64,000 nucleotides of DNA, taken from contig NZ_NOII01000011.1 of assembly GCF_002245695.1 (NCBI RefSeq), forward strand, positions 62,001-126,000. The letters run 5' to 3'. Below the pieces are notes generated by a model, which worked only from the letters and a program-made list of their open reading frames with translations, did not search any database and was not told the origin of the DNA. Source of the DNA: Fictibacillus aquaticus (GTDB lineage Bacteria; Bacillota; Bacilli; Bacillales; Fictibacillaceae). Shown piece by piece: positions 32,721 to 41,591 of the stretch. Each line of letters opens with the position of its first letter. The first letter of the stretch is position 1. The position numbers and the translations under genes are program-made.

Positions 32721-33280
32721 TAATTTTCGCTCCCTTAATTTTAATTATGAAAAATTTACCCTTTTTTCTCTTTTTTGTAACCTGCGGAGACATCCGTTTT
32801 TGTCTTTGTAAAGGCTTTTCCCTAACAGATTGTTTATTTTGAAGGGTTTGGTCTGTAAAGAAATTTTCCGACATCACCTCTGCGCTCTAAGTTAAAATAC
32901 CAATGCCTCAAACATGAGATATTCTTTTATCACAGTAGCTTAATCATCTTTGAATACATCATTGATCAAGTTGATCTGAGTGTAAGGTGCCGACTCCGGC
33001 GGGATCAGTGGGACAGGTGAGACCCTTTAGGGCGCGTAGCGGCAAAGGGGCTCACCGCACACCCCGCGGAAAGCGTGCGCCTGAAACGCAGATCAACTGC
33101 TTCTCTGATTTCTAAAAGCAACAATGGTTACGAAAACGGCCTTTTTAAAATACATTCAAACACACAGTGCGCTTCTCTCTTTTGAGGGAAGCTTTTTTTC
33201 GTTGAGGCTGTTGAGTCAATTCCTATTCAATACTATAATGAAGCAGTATGAGACTTCTGACAGAAAAAGGTGTTCTATAG
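32721..33280. other. intergenic region before ykpA
   Basis: 560 bp with no credible gene. It holds repeat copy B (32969-33098), flanked by AT-rich sequence on both sides. A weak candidate promoter for the ykpA-like gene would lie around 33200-33240 but could not be fixed. Confidence 0.5.
32969..33098 (-). repeat. 130-bp dispersed repeat, copy B
   Basis: The inverse of copy A. It starts AGTTGATCTGAGTGTAAGGT, continues with GCCGACTCCGGCGGGA, GGTGAGACCCTTTAGG, GTAGCGGCAAAGGGGCTCA and CCCCGCGGAAAGCGTGCGC, and ends CAGATCAACT. The ends form AGTTGATC / GATCAACT inverted repeats. No coding content. Confidence 0.85.
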
Positions 33281-34837
33281 ATGAGTATTTTATCAGTAAC
33301 GAACTTGAGTCACGGCTTTGGCGACCGTGCAATTTTTAATGATGTGTCATTCCGCCTGCTAAAAGGCGAGCACATCGGCCTGATCGGTGCGAATGGTGAA
33401 GGTAAATCAACCTTCATGAACATAATCACAGGCAAACTGAAGCCCGATGAAGGAAAAGTTGAATGGGCTAAAAAAGCACGCATCGGCTATCTCGATCAGC
33501 ATACTGTGCTGCAAAAAGGCATGACAATCCGCGACGTACTAAAAAGCGCGTTTCAATACATGCTGGACATGGAAGCGGAAATGAACGCTATCTATGAAAA
33601 AATGGGCGAAGCGACACCAGAAGAGCTTGAGAAGCTTCTCGAGGATGTCGGCGTCCTGCAGGATACGCTTACTAACAATGATTTTTATATCATTGATGCA
33701 AAAGTTGAGGAAATCGCGCGCGGACTAGGGCTAGAGGATATCGGTCTTGAGCGTGATGTAAACGATTTGAGCGGCGGACAGCGTACGAAGGTCCTTCTTG
33801 CCAAGCTATTGCTTGAAAAGCCAGACATTCTGCTCCTCGATGAGCCTACTAACTATCTTGACGAGGTTCATATTGAGTGGCTCAAGCGCTACCTTCAAGA
33901 GTATGAGAACGCATTTATCCTCATCTCGCATGATATCCCGTTCCTTAACAGCGTTATTAACTTGATCTACCACATGGAAAATCAGGAACTAAACCGCTAT
34001 GTCGGGGACTATGACAACTTCATGGGCATTTATGAGATGAAAAAATCTCAGCTCGAATCTGCTTATAAAAAACAGCAGGCTGAAATGGCACAGCTGAAGG
34101 ATTTCGTTGCACGCAATAAAGCACGTGTATCAACAAGAAACATGGCGATGTCGCGTCAAAAGAAGCTTGATAAGATGGATGTTATCGAGCTGGCAAAAGA
34201 AAAGCCGAAGCCGGAGTTTAACTTTAAGCAAGGCCGTACTTCAGGCAAGCTGATTTTTGAAACAAAGGACCTTGTTATCGGCTATGACGAGCCGTTATCA
34301 AAGCCGCTGAACCTGCGCATGGAGCGGGGCCAGAAGATTGCTCTTGTCGGTGCAAACGGAATCGGTAAGACAACATTGCTCCGCAGCATTCTAGGCGAGA
34401 TCAAGCCAGTCTCTGGATCTGTCGAACGCGGCGAGCATCAGGAAGTCGGATACTTTCAGCAAGAGGTAAAAACAGCGAACTATAACACGTGTATTGAAGA
34501 AATCTGGAGCGAATTCCCTGGATTCTCTCACCACGAGGTGCGTGCGGCACTTGCAAAATGCGGGCTGACGACTAAGCATATTGAAAGCAAGGTCGAAGTG
34601 CTGAGTGGAGGAGAAAAAGCGAAGGTCCGATTATGTAAGCTGATTAACAATGAGACGAACCTGCTCGTGCTCGATGAGCCGACAAACCACCTGGACGTGG
34701 ATGCTAAAGAAGAGCTCAAACGCGCTTTAAAAGCTTACAAAGGAAGCATCATCTTGATCTCCCACGAACCTGAATTTTATAAAGAAGTTGCCACTGATGT
34801 CTGGAACTGCGAAAGCTGGACAACAAAGGTATTTTAA
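33281..34837 (+). CDS. ykpA: ABC-F family ATPase YkpA
   Basis: A 518-aa soluble protein with two ABC ATPase domains in one chain and no membrane helices. The first has GLIGANGEGKSTFMN (Walker A), LSGGQRTKV (signature) and ILLLDEPTNYLD (Walker B). A charged linker with RNMAMSRQKKLDKMD follows, and the second domain has VGANGIGKTTLLRS, LSGGEKAKVRL and LVLDEPTNHLD. ABC-F proteins bind the ribosomal E site and relieve stalling. The sequence closely follows B. subtilis YkpA as I recall it. It starts after GAAAAAGGTG, and a terminator follows. Confidence 0.9.
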   Translation: MSILSVTNLSHGFGDRAIFNDVSFRLLKGEHIGLIGANGEGKSTFMNIITGKLKPDEGKVEWAKKARIGYLDQHTVLQKGMTIRDVLKSAFQYMLDMEAEMNAIYEKMGEATPEELEKLLEDVGVLQDTLTNNDFYIIDAKVEEIARGLGLEDIGLERDVNDLSGGQRTKVLLAKLLLEKPDILLLDEPTNYLDEVHIEWLKRYLQEYENAFILISHDIPFLNSVINLIYHMENQELNRYVGDYDNFMGIYEMKKSQLESAYKKQQAEMAQLKDFVARNKARVSTRNMAMSRQKKLDKMDVIELAKEKPKPEFNFKQGRTSGKLIFETKDLVIGYDEPLSKPLNLRMERGQKIALVGANGIGKTTLLRSILGEIKPVSGSVERGEHQEVGYFQQEVKTANYNTCIEEIWSEFPGFSHHEVRAALAKCGLTTKHIESKVEVLSGGEKAKVRLCKLINNETNLLVLDEPTNHLDVDAKEELKRALKAYKGSIILISHEPEFYKEVATDVWNCESWTTKVF

Positions 34838-34842
34838 TAAGT

Positions 34843-34880
34843 TAAACCCTCACTTTGAAAGTTTAGAGTGGGGGTTTTTG
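34843..34880. terminator. terminator (shared, convergent genes)
   Basis: AAACCCTCACTTT / AGAGTGGGGGTTT hairpin with T-run. Confidence 0.85.
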
Positions 34881-34881
34881 T

Positions 34882-35844
34882 TTATTCATATGAAAGCATA
34901 TAACGCATTCCCTTTTTAGAACCAATTATTATAGGACTCAATGAATGAATGATACGGTGAACTGTTTTCCTAGAACTTAAACTTATAAATGCTCGAATAT
35001 CTCTGTTTTTAAATTGCTCTTTTAAAAGGAGTGAATAATCCATGATTGTTTCTTTGTGAGCCGTTCTTGAATTAAACGGACACTTGATACAGTGCCACTT
35101 TGCAACTTTCCAAATCATACTGAATGCTCCACATGCTGAGCATTGAACACCTTTCTGAATTTCATGTTCTCTTATTTGAAAAGTTTGCATGATGTCTGGA
35201 TTATGCGGAGTGTGATTTTTCATCAAATAGTTGATGGCCTTCTTGCACTCTTTTTTAGTAAAGGCTTCTGTGGAATAACGGTCTAGGCAATTTTGAATTT
35301 TGGTGATCAGGCTCGCTCCTTTAGCAACCTTTTGAAGCTGTTCCTTAGAATTTGAGCGGACGATGGATAAGGGGTTAGTAAAAACAACCAGGGATTCAAT
35401 CGGTACATTCGGAAACTTATGAAGTTTGAGCCATCCTGAAAGCTGCATATGCTGCAAATTAAGCTGTGACAACGGGTTTGGAAAACCTTCTTCAACGCCA
35501 TTTCTTGTCCGTACCATCTGATCGACTTCCGAATCTAAAAAGATATCACCTTGAAAATTCTTCACTTCTAAAATCATAATCATTTTGGCAAACACTATGA
35601 TCGTATCTATTTGAAAATAGGTACCATGCTTGGAAAGAAGCCTCACATCATAAAGGATAAAATTTTCTTTTTCAAGCAGCATACGCAAATAGTAATCAAT
35701 TGAGTGTTCTCCCTTATAACCTGCATAGTGACGAGCAAATTCCTCTTGCACAGCCTGTCTCTTCGGATGATCAGGTCCCATTCGTCTTAATAATGCCTCG
35801 AGCTTCATCAACCTTATTGATTTAGTCTTTTTCTTAACAATCAT
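34882..35844 (-). CDS. NERD domain-containing protein
   Basis: A 320-aa protein with a NERD (nuclease-related) domain at about 42-150: YKGEHSIDYYLRMLL, QIDTIIVFAKMIMILEVKNF (the D-x-n-E-x-K type catalytic core) and SQLNLQHMQLSGWL. A likely zinc finger follows at about 234-255 (CSACGAF ... WHCIKCPF, four Cys), with a helical C-terminus. NERD proteins are predicted nucleases of the restriction-like fold, but activity is rarely shown. GGAGAGTG precedes the ATG. It is transcribed alone beside an AT-rich gap with tandem repeats. No other defence genes are near. Confidence 0.82.
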   Translation of the reverse strand: MIVKKKTKSIRLMKLEALLRRMGPDHPKRQAVQEEFARHYAGYKGEHSIDYYLRMLLEKENFILYDVRLLSKHGTYFQIDTIIVFAKMIMILEVKNFQGDIFLDSEVDQMVRTRNGVEEGFPNPLSQLNLQHMQLSGWLKLHKFPNVPIESLVVFTNPLSIVRSNSKEQLQKVAKGASLITKIQNCLDRYSTEAFTKKECKKAINYLMKNHTPHNPDIMQTFQIREHEIQKGVQCSACGAFSMIWKVAKWHCIKCPFNSRTAHKETIMDYSLLLKEQFKNRDIRAFISLSSRKTVHRIIHSLSPIIIGSKKGMRYMLSYE

Positions 35845-36050
35845 GCAATCACTCTCCGCTTACTGTTATGAAATTCATCATACATAACCGGATTATTAAT
35901 GGAAAATCGATAAATTACGGATTTTGCTTATTCTTTTAGGGAGTTTTTATAATTAATCAGCTAGAACCTTCAAGAAAATGGATAGAAACGCCCTTATTTT
36001 GGCTAATATTGTTATTTTTTCAGTTTTAAATAACTTGGTAAATTACTGAA

Positions 36051-36171
36051 TGTTCCCGAAAGTTCGGATATGTGCCATTTTCAGAGGTTATGTGCCATCT
36101 TAAAAGGATATCTTCCAAAATTAAAGAACTATGTGCCGTTTTAAAAAGATTTGTGCCATTCTACAAATTTC
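36051..36171. repeat. 20-nt tandem repeat array, six units
   Basis: Units start at 36051, 36071, 36091, 36111, 36132 and 36152. Typical units are TGTGCCATTTTCAGAGGTTA, TGTGCCATCTTAAAAGGATA and TGTGCCGTTTTAAAAAGATT; the first and fourth units are degenerate, and the fourth is 21 nt long. The phase is kept at 20 nt, about two helical turns. No spacers and no coding frame. Confidence 0.8.
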
Positions 36172-36204
36172 GACACGGAAACTCCCCCTGTATGCTGAAA
36201 AGCT

Positions 36205-36243
36205 TACATAAAAAAGCCTCCTGATCCACTCAGAAGGCTTCCA
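36205..36243 (-). terminator. terminator of yfmR
   Basis: AAGCCTTCTGA / TCAGGAGGCTT hairpin followed by TTTTTT on the minus strand. Confidence 0.85.
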
Positions 36244-36245
36244 TA

Positions 36246-38147
36246 CTAGCTATTCAATTCTTCCACAAGCAGCGACAGTTCTTCCCACCGCTCCATCGTT
36301 GTTTCCAGTTCGTCCTCTATCTTCTTCTGTTCAGCGAAAAGCTCATTGATCTTGCCAATATCACTGCCGGCTGCGATAATCGCCTGTTCCAGCTCGCTTT
36401 TTCGCTCTTCGAGGCCCATGATGCGGTCTTCAATCGTATCCCATTCCTGCTGTTCTTTGTACGACAGCTTCTTTTTCCGGCCTTCTTTTTTCTGCTGATT
36501 CGCTTCAACCGCACGTTCTGCTGAAAGCTGAGCCGCTGCTGCTGCATCCCGCTCGCGCTTCTCTTCCATATACTCGCTGTATGCCCCTTGATAACGGCGA
36601 ATTTCGCCATCCCCTTCAAAGGCGAGCAAACGGTCAACTACGCGGTCAAGAAAATACCGGTCATGCGAAACGGTAACGACGACACCAGGAAAATGATCAA
36701 GATAATCCTCTAGAATAGAGAGAGTCTGAATATCCAAATCGTTCGTCGGCTCATCCAAAAACAGTACGTTCGGTTCGCCCATTAAGACACGCAGCAAATA
36801 AAGTCGGCGGCGCTCACCGCCAGACAGCTTGCGGATAAACGTATATTGCTGTGATCTATGAAACAGAAACCGCTCGAGCATCTGCTCAGCCGTTATTGCT
36901 GTTCCGTCAACCGTATAAATGACGGAAGCCGCTTCCTTGATGTAATCGATCATTCGGAGGGAGCCGTCAATCTCATCATGGTTTTGTGTGTAATAGCCGA
37001 TCTTGACCGTTTCGCCGATCTCGACCGTACCGCTGTCAGGCTGAAGCCTGCCGGCGATTAAGTTCAAAAGCGTTGTCTTGCCGCTTCCGTTCGGTCCAAC
37101 AATTCCAAGACGCTCTCCCGGTACCATTAAATAATCCAGCCTGTTGATCAGTGTTCTGCCGCCAAGCGCTTTAGAAACATCTTGAAGTTCAATTACTTTT
37201 TTCCCGAGACGCTGTGACCCGATGGCAAACTCTATATTGCCTTGTTTCTGCGGACCTTTAATCTCCTGCAGCTCCTCTGCACGATGAATGCGCGCTTTCT
37301 GCTTTGTCGTGCGGGCTTTCGCTCCGCGCTGCAGCCAAGCCAGCTCGCGGCGCAGAAGGTTTTGCCGCTTATCCTCACTCGCTGCTTCGCGCTCCTCGCG
37401 ATCCGCTTTTTTCTCGAGATACGTCTCATAGTTGCCTTCATAAGCAAAAAGCCTGCCATGGTCGAGCTCAAAAATTTGGTTCGTCACACGGTTAAGGAAA
37501 TAACGATCATGCGTGACCATGATTAAAGCGCCTTTATACTGAGACAAAAATTGCTCGAGCCATTCAATCGTATCGTTGTCTAGATGGTTTGTCGGCTCAT
37601 CCAAAATCAGCAGCTCTGCTGGCTGGATAAGAGCTTTTGCGATCGCTACACGCTTTTGCTGTCCGCCTGATAAATGCTTCACAGTTTGAGAGAAGTCGCT
37701 TAATCCTAGTTTAGTCAGCACCGTTTTTGCTATCGTGTTCGCTTCCCACGCATCGTTTTCATCCATCCGCTGCTGCATTTTCATGAGCTTAGTCAGCCTT
37801 TTCTCATCAGCAGGATCTAATTCGAGATCCATCAGCGCTTTCTCATACTCTCTCATCGTTTTCATGATAAGAGAGTCGCCGTAATAGATTTGTTCAAGAA
37901 CCGTCAGTTCTTCATCGAGCTCTGGCTGCTGCGGCACATATTCTACATGAAACGCATTGGAATGAGTCAGCTTTCCTTTTTCCACCGATTCCTGGCCCAC
38001 GAGCACCTTCAGCAATGTTGATTTTCCTGTACCGTTTGTTCCGATCAAACCGACTCTCTGATTTTCCGAAATAGAGAATGAAATGTCATCGAATAATATT
38101 TTTTCGCCATACGTTTTAGTTAAGTTTTCAGCCAATAAAATACTCAT
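36246..38147 (-). CDS. yfmR: ABC-F family ATPase YfmR (Uup type)
   Basis: A 633-aa ABC-F protein: GLIGTNGTGKSTLLKV, LSGGQQKRVAIAKAL and LLILDEPTNHLDN in the first domain; a charged linker with LQRGAKARTTKQKARI; GIVGPNGSGKTTLLNL, LSGGERRRLYLLRVL and VLFLDEPTNDLD in the second. A C-terminal coiled coil (about 560-633) is typical of the Uup/YfmR branch and binds nucleic acid. In B. subtilis YfmR helps ribosomes past Pro-rich stalls together with EF-P. The protein is cytoplasmic and probably transcribed alone. Confidence 0.93.
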   Translation of the reverse strand: MSILLAENLTKTYGEKILFDDISFSISENQRVGLIGTNGTGKSTLLKVLVGQESVEKGKLTHSNAFHVEYVPQQPELDEELTVLEQIYYGDSLIMKTMREYEKALMDLELDPADEKRLTKLMKMQQRMDENDAWEANTIAKTVLTKLGLSDFSQTVKHLSGGQQKRVAIAKALIQPAELLILDEPTNHLDNDTIEWLEQFLSQYKGALIMVTHDRYFLNRVTNQIFELDHGRLFAYEGNYETYLEKKADREEREAASEDKRQNLLRRELAWLQRGAKARTTKQKARIHRAEELQEIKGPQKQGNIEFAIGSQRLGKKVIELQDVSKALGGRTLINRLDYLMVPGERLGIVGPNGSGKTTLLNLIAGRLQPDSGTVEIGETVKIGYYTQNHDEIDGSLRMIDYIKEAASVIYTVDGTAITAEQMLERFLFHRSQQYTFIRKLSGGERRRLYLLRVLMGEPNVLFLDEPTNDLDIQTLSILEDYLDHFPGVVVTVSHDRYFLDRVVDRLLAFEGDGEIRRYQGAYSEYMEEKRERDAAAAAQLSAERAVEANQQKKEGRKKKLSYKEQQEWDTIEDRIMGLEERKSELEQAIIAAGSDIGKINELFAEQKKIEDELETTMERWEELSLLVEELNS

Positions 38148-38222
38148 GAACTAACCTGCCTTGTCTGTTATGCTGCTTTTATTGTATAGCAACTTCAGCA
38201 AGATTGAAAATGCCGTCGTTCA

Positions 38223-39617
38223 TTATGAATGAGTTAGGTGACGTCCCGGGGCAAATTTCCTTCCTGGATGGTCATTTGGAAGAACACTTCTCCCATGGCT
38301 GAACAATTTTTCCCGGAGCGAACCATCTTTATATTCTTTTTTATAAATTCCTCGTTCCTGCAAAATGGGTATGACAAGATCTATAAAGTCTTCTAAGCAA
38401 GATGGCGTCACAAGATGGTTCAAATTATACCCATCGACACCTGACGTTTCAAAGTGATGCTGTATTTGATCAGCGACTTCAACGGGATTGCCGATAAAGA
38501 CGGTGTTTCGATCAATAGATTCAAGCCTTCCGAGTGCCTCTTTAATCGATAGCTGTTTCGAAGCATCCTTCGTAAGCGAAGCCGCTTTATAGTGGCCATG
38601 CTCAGTTTTCTTAAACTCAAACGGCTGATCTTGATCTTGCTTTTCATATTCAGAAAGATCGTACCCGCTTGCTCCGCCAAACTGTGATTTAGCAGCATCT
38701 GGACTCCACAGCTTGTTGTATTCTTCGTACTTTGCCTCCGCTTGCTCAGTCGTTTCTGCCACGATAACAGTTAAGAAGCAGATAATCTTCACATGATCAG
38801 GATTCCGTCCATGTTCCACTGCTCTCTTCCGAATATCATCTGCATAATACTTAATGCGTTCTGGCGTTGGACCGCCAACAAACACACATTCTGCATGCTT
38901 AGCAGAAAAATCACGGCCGCGCTCTGACGTTCCTGCTTGGTAAATAACGGGTGTACGCTGCGGTGATGGCTCACTTAAGTGCGGGCCTTCCACGCTGAAA
39001 AATTCGCCCGTATGATTAATTTCGTGCACTTTAGAGGAGTCTACTAAAATCCCGTTCTCCACATCCTCTATAATCGCACCGTCCTCCCAGCTTTCCTCCC
39101 ATAGCTTGTACGAAACTTCAAGAAACTCATCGGCGATCTCATACCGCTTATCATGCTTGACCATATCCTTCAGTCCAAAATTCCTTGCAGCGTTCGGCAG
39201 ATAAGAGGTCACAACATTCCACGCAATCCTTCCGTTTGTAAGATGATCCAGCGTCGAGAACCTCCTTGCATTTCCGAACGGCTGCTCATAGGTTGTGCTG
39301 ACCGTGATAGCAAATGATAAATGCTCTGTAACGCTGGCCATAGTCGGTATGACAAAAGCTCCGTCGTTCACGGGAATCTGCAGACCATCGTGAATGGAAG
39401 GTTCCTTGCTTTGCTTATATGTGTCATAAACACCTAGAACATCTGCAAAAAAGACGGCATCAAACTTTCCTCTTTCAAGAAGGCGCGCCATTTCGATCCA
39501 ATAATTCAAATCTTTATAGCCTCTGTGTCTCTTAGACTTAGGGTGCTTCCACAAACCGTGCGAGTTATGCATCGCACTCGTCATCTCAAACGCATTTAAA
39601 ATAATTTGCTTTGTCAT
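38223..39617 (-). CDS. FMN-dependent monooxygenase, NtaA/SnaA/DszA type, S-box controlled
   Basis: A 464-aa bacterial-luciferase-like flavin monooxygenase of the NtaA/SnaA/DszA/SoxA group. Motifs are ARLLERGKFDAVFFADVLGV, SVTEHLSFAITVSTTYEQPF, STLDHLTNGRIAWNVVTSYL and VIYQAGTSERGRDFSAKHAE. These two-component enzymes use FMNH2 from a separate reductase and oxidise sulfur compounds, chelators or similar. The SAM (S-box) riboswitch directly upstream points to a sulfur-scavenging role, switched on when methionine/SAM is low. The ATG at 39617 has GGAGG 6-7 nt before it; the GTG at 39620 is in frame too. Confidence 0.88.
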   Translation of the reverse strand: MTKQIILNAFEMTSAMHNSHGLWKHPKSKRHRGYKDLNYWIEMARLLERGKFDAVFFADVLGVYDTYKQSKEPSIHDGLQIPVNDGAFVIPTMASVTEHLSFAITVSTTYEQPFGNARRFSTLDHLTNGRIAWNVVTSYLPNAARNFGLKDMVKHDKRYEIADEFLEVSYKLWEESWEDGAIIEDVENGILVDSSKVHEINHTGEFFSVEGPHLSEPSPQRTPVIYQAGTSERGRDFSAKHAECVFVGGPTPERIKYYADDIRKRAVEHGRNPDHVKIICFLTVIVAETTEQAEAKYEEYNKLWSPDAAKSQFGGASGYDLSEYEKQDQDQPFEFKKTEHGHYKAASLTKDASKQLSIKEALGRLESIDRNTVFIGNPVEVADQIQHHFETSGVDGYNLNHLVTPSCLEDFIDLVIPILQERGIYKKEYKDGSLREKLFSHGRSVLPNDHPGRKFAPGRHLTHS

Positions 39618-39654
39618 CACATGCCTCCGTTTTTTTTGTAGACCAAACCATACA

Positions 39655-39815
39655 AAAAGCCTCTTCCCATAAAAATAAGAAGAGGCGAAAAAACGCAGCA
39701 GCTATGCTCTTCTTATCTTTCAAGCGTTACGCTTGCTGGAATTGGCACAGTGCTTCAATAAGCCTGCTGCCGAGGTTTCATAGGGCCAGTCCCTCTACCT
39801 CTCTGGATAAGAAAT
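39655..39815 (-). promoter_or_regulatory. SAM-I (S-box) riboswitch with terminator
   Basis: The minus strand carries the conserved S-box core: TTATC then AGAGAGGTAGAGGGACTGGC, CCTATGAAACC, GGCAGCAGGC and later GTGCCAATTCCAGCA. Downstream lies a terminator hairpin, GCCTCTTC / GAAGAGGC followed by TTTTT (39655-39686), with a competing upstream strand AAGAAGAGC. SAM binding should favour termination before the monooxygenase gene at 39617. Confidence 0.92.
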
Positions 39816-40518
39816 TAAACTATTTAACTTTGATACTTAAAATAACCTTTCAAGTAAACCACTGTCAACATTAAATTTTAAAAATAAAAAATTATCCGTC
39901 TTTTTAAACTGCGCTTTTGTAAACTATGTTGCTTATATAGAATTCAGTGAAGTAGTTGATCTCCGTTTCAGGCGCACGCTTTCCGCGGGGTGTGGCGAAA
40001 AGCAGAAACGGCTCGTTCAGCCCCGACAAGCAAAAGGGAAAGGGGCCGGTAAGTCGCTCTTTGACTTATTGGACACTTGCCCTTTTGACCTCGAGGGGCT
40101 AGCCGTTTTCTGCTGGACAAGTGAGCCCCTTTGCCGCTGCGCGACCTAAAGGGTCTCACCTGTCCCACTCGTCCCGCTGGATAAGGAAGGCTACGCAGCA
40201 AGACATCGCACGAAGAAAATGCGATTTTCATTTTAGAGGAGTCGGCACCTTACACTCCGATCAACTTTATCAATGATGGATTCTAGAAGACAAAGCAAAA
40301 GTAAAAAAAATTTAACAAAATCGATTAATTGAAATTCGAAAACTATTTTTATGGATTTAACATTTGAAGATTAATTTACAATTCAGATATCAACAACCGA
40401 TGAACTTTCAAACTTACACAATCCTGTCATAAGCAATTATCTTTTAGAAATGCGCCCTTTTAAAAGATATGAAGTTTGGGGTATACAGTCAGTAAACACA
40501 ATGACAGGAGAGGGTATG
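39816..40518. other. intergenic region between S-box and methyltransferase gene
   Basis: About 700 bp without a gene. It contains AT-rich sequence, the expanded repeat copy C (39954-40266) and the promoter region of the methyltransferase gene. An 87-aa minus-strand frame at 39968-40231 is only the repeat read through and is not a gene. Confidence 0.6.
39954..40266 (+). repeat. 130-bp dispersed repeat, copy C with two insertions
   Basis: Begins AGTTGATCTCCGTTTCAGG and ends ACTCCGATCAACT, like copy A, but is 313 bp long. A block of about 127 bp (about 39994-40120) with its own inverted ends (AGCAGAAACGGCT at 40001 and AGCCGTTTTCTGCT at 40101) interrupts the left half. A second block of about 57 bp (about 40181-40237, with GAAAATGCGATTTTC) interrupts the right half. 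The outer sequence stays in the order of copies A and B. Confidence 0.8.
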
Positions 40519-41175
40519 ATGGGAATCCGCAAATACATTTTTCACAAATTTGAGAAGCCGACAGGAGTCATTGGGAAGATTGCTGGCCGCTATATGGCTG
40601 TAGAGAATAAAAGTCTGAACAAATGGACTGCTTCGCTTTTGGATATTCGGGACGGCGATAAACTGGTTGAAGTAGGCTATGGTCCTGGAAAAGGCATTGA
40701 ATACATTTGCAGAGCCTACCAAAATGTCAGTTTAACAGGCTATGACATTTCAGCTGATATGAAGGAACTTGCCGAATCACGCAATAGCGATTATATCAAA
40801 GAGAGACGCGTTACACTTTATAGCCGCAGTGTGGCGGAGGCTAGTGAACAGCCTGAGACATTTGATAAAGCGTACTCGGTCAACTCCATTTTGATTTGGA
40901 AGGATCCTGTGAACGATCTTCGTGTGATTAAAGAATGGCTTAAACCGAACGGGCAGATTGCCATTACGCTCCAGCCTCATGAAAAAGGAGCGACGGATGA
41001 GACGGCGGAAGAAAACGGGAAAGTCATTTCACTCTACTTAAAACAAGCTGGTTTTCAGAACATTACGGTGCACACAAAAGAAATGAAGCCAGTTAACGCT
41101 GTTACTGTAACCGCAAATAAAAAAATAGAAAATTCAAATAATAATGTTTTGAAAAATTTTAACCGGGTACATTAA
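40519..41175 (+). CDS. class I SAM-dependent methyltransferase
   Basis: A 218-aa Rossmann-fold methyltransferase. Motif I is LVEVGYGPGKGIEYICR (about residues 50-66), motif II LTGYDISADM, and the post-motif region FDKAYSVNSILIWKDP with LKPNGQIAITLQP fits the UbiE/ArsM-like superfamily. The substrate is unknown. AGGAGAGGG lies 5-8 nt before two ATGs; 40519 is chosen for spacing and 40516 is possible. A 28-aa ORF with a strong ribosome-binding site follows 38 nt after the stop. Confidence 0.8.
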   Translation: MGIRKYIFHKFEKPTGVIGKIAGRYMAVENKSLNKWTASLLDIRDGDKLVEVGYGPGKGIEYICRAYQNVSLTGYDISADMKELAESRNSDYIKERRVTLYSRSVAEASEQPETFDKAYSVNSILIWKDPVNDLRVIKEWLKPNGQIAITLQPHEKGATDETAEENGKVISLYLKQAGFQNITVHTKEMKPVNAVTVTANKKIENSNNNVLKNFNRVH

Positions 41176-41213
41176 CTATGCAACACTATAACACCATAAG
41201 GAGGAGTTGCAAG

Positions 41214-41300
41214 ATGAGGAACACACCGTGTACCGAAAAAGGCAATGATCCAAGAGATGGGCCAAGTAGTGAGTGCAAGAACCGTTTAGTACCGATTTAG
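41214..41300 (+). CDS. very short ORF (28 aa) with strong RBS
   Basis: AAGGAGGAG lies 7-8 nt before the ATG. The frame reads MRNTPCTEKGNDPRDGPSSE then CKNRLVPI and stops. It is hydrophilic with two Cys and no signal peptide. It may be a genuine small peptide co-transcribed with the methyltransferase, or chance; only the ribosome-binding site supports it. Confidence 0.35.
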   Translation: MRNTPCTEKGNDPRDGPSSECKNRLVPI

Positions 41301-41368
41301 CTGTACGAACGTAACATTGAAAAGCAATAAGGATGCAAGACAGAAAGTAATCAAGTAAGTTGAAACAA

Positions 41369-41405
41369 TGAAAAAGAGCCGGATGCTCGACCCGGCTCTT
41401 TTTTC
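41369..41405. terminator. terminator
   Basis: AAAGAGCCGG / CCGGCTCTTT hairpin with T-runs on both strands; between the methyltransferase unit and the convergent small gene. Confidence 0.9.
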
Positions 41406-41411
41406 ATGGCT

Positions 41412-41591
41412 TCATTTTTGGCGCTCTTCATATTTTTCGTGATTTTCATGCCCTTCCAAATAACTTGTTTTTTGCCTTTTCTTGCGTCGCATTTTTTGAA
41501 CGAAAAAAATAATAACCAGTACAATCAGCAGCAGACTGATATTAAAGAAGCCGCCTAAAAACAGAAAGAAATCACGGATTCCATCCCACAT
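41412..41591 (-). CDS. small single-span membrane protein (59 aa)
   Basis: Start ATG at 41591 with AGAGGTGATAAAT before it. The protein has an amphipathic start (MWDGIRDFFLFLGGFF), one transmembrane helix (about 17-32) and a Lys/Arg- then His/Glu-rich cytoplasmic tail. A longer frame to 41906 lacks a ribosome-binding site at its start and overlaps the divergent gene. The family is not recognised. Confidence 0.55.
   Translation of the reverse strand: MWDGIRDFFLFLGGFFNISLLLIVLVIIFFVQKMRRKKRQKTSYLEGHENHEKYEERQK

Larger units (their letters stand above)
35845..36245. other. AT-rich intergenic region with tandem repeats
   Basis: 400 bp without a gene between the NERD gene and yfmR. Apart from the six-unit 20-nt repeat at 36051-36171 and the yfmR terminator, I see only AT-rich sequence and the NERD promoter region. 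Confidence 0.6.

Noticed and set aside
36051-36171. CRISPR array
   Set aside because: The 20-nt units abut each other with no unique spacers, and no cas genes are present.
39968-40231. An 87-aa minus-strand protein
   Set aside because: The frame lies wholly inside the dispersed repeat copy C, has no ribosome-binding site, and reads as Arg/Ser-rich noise.
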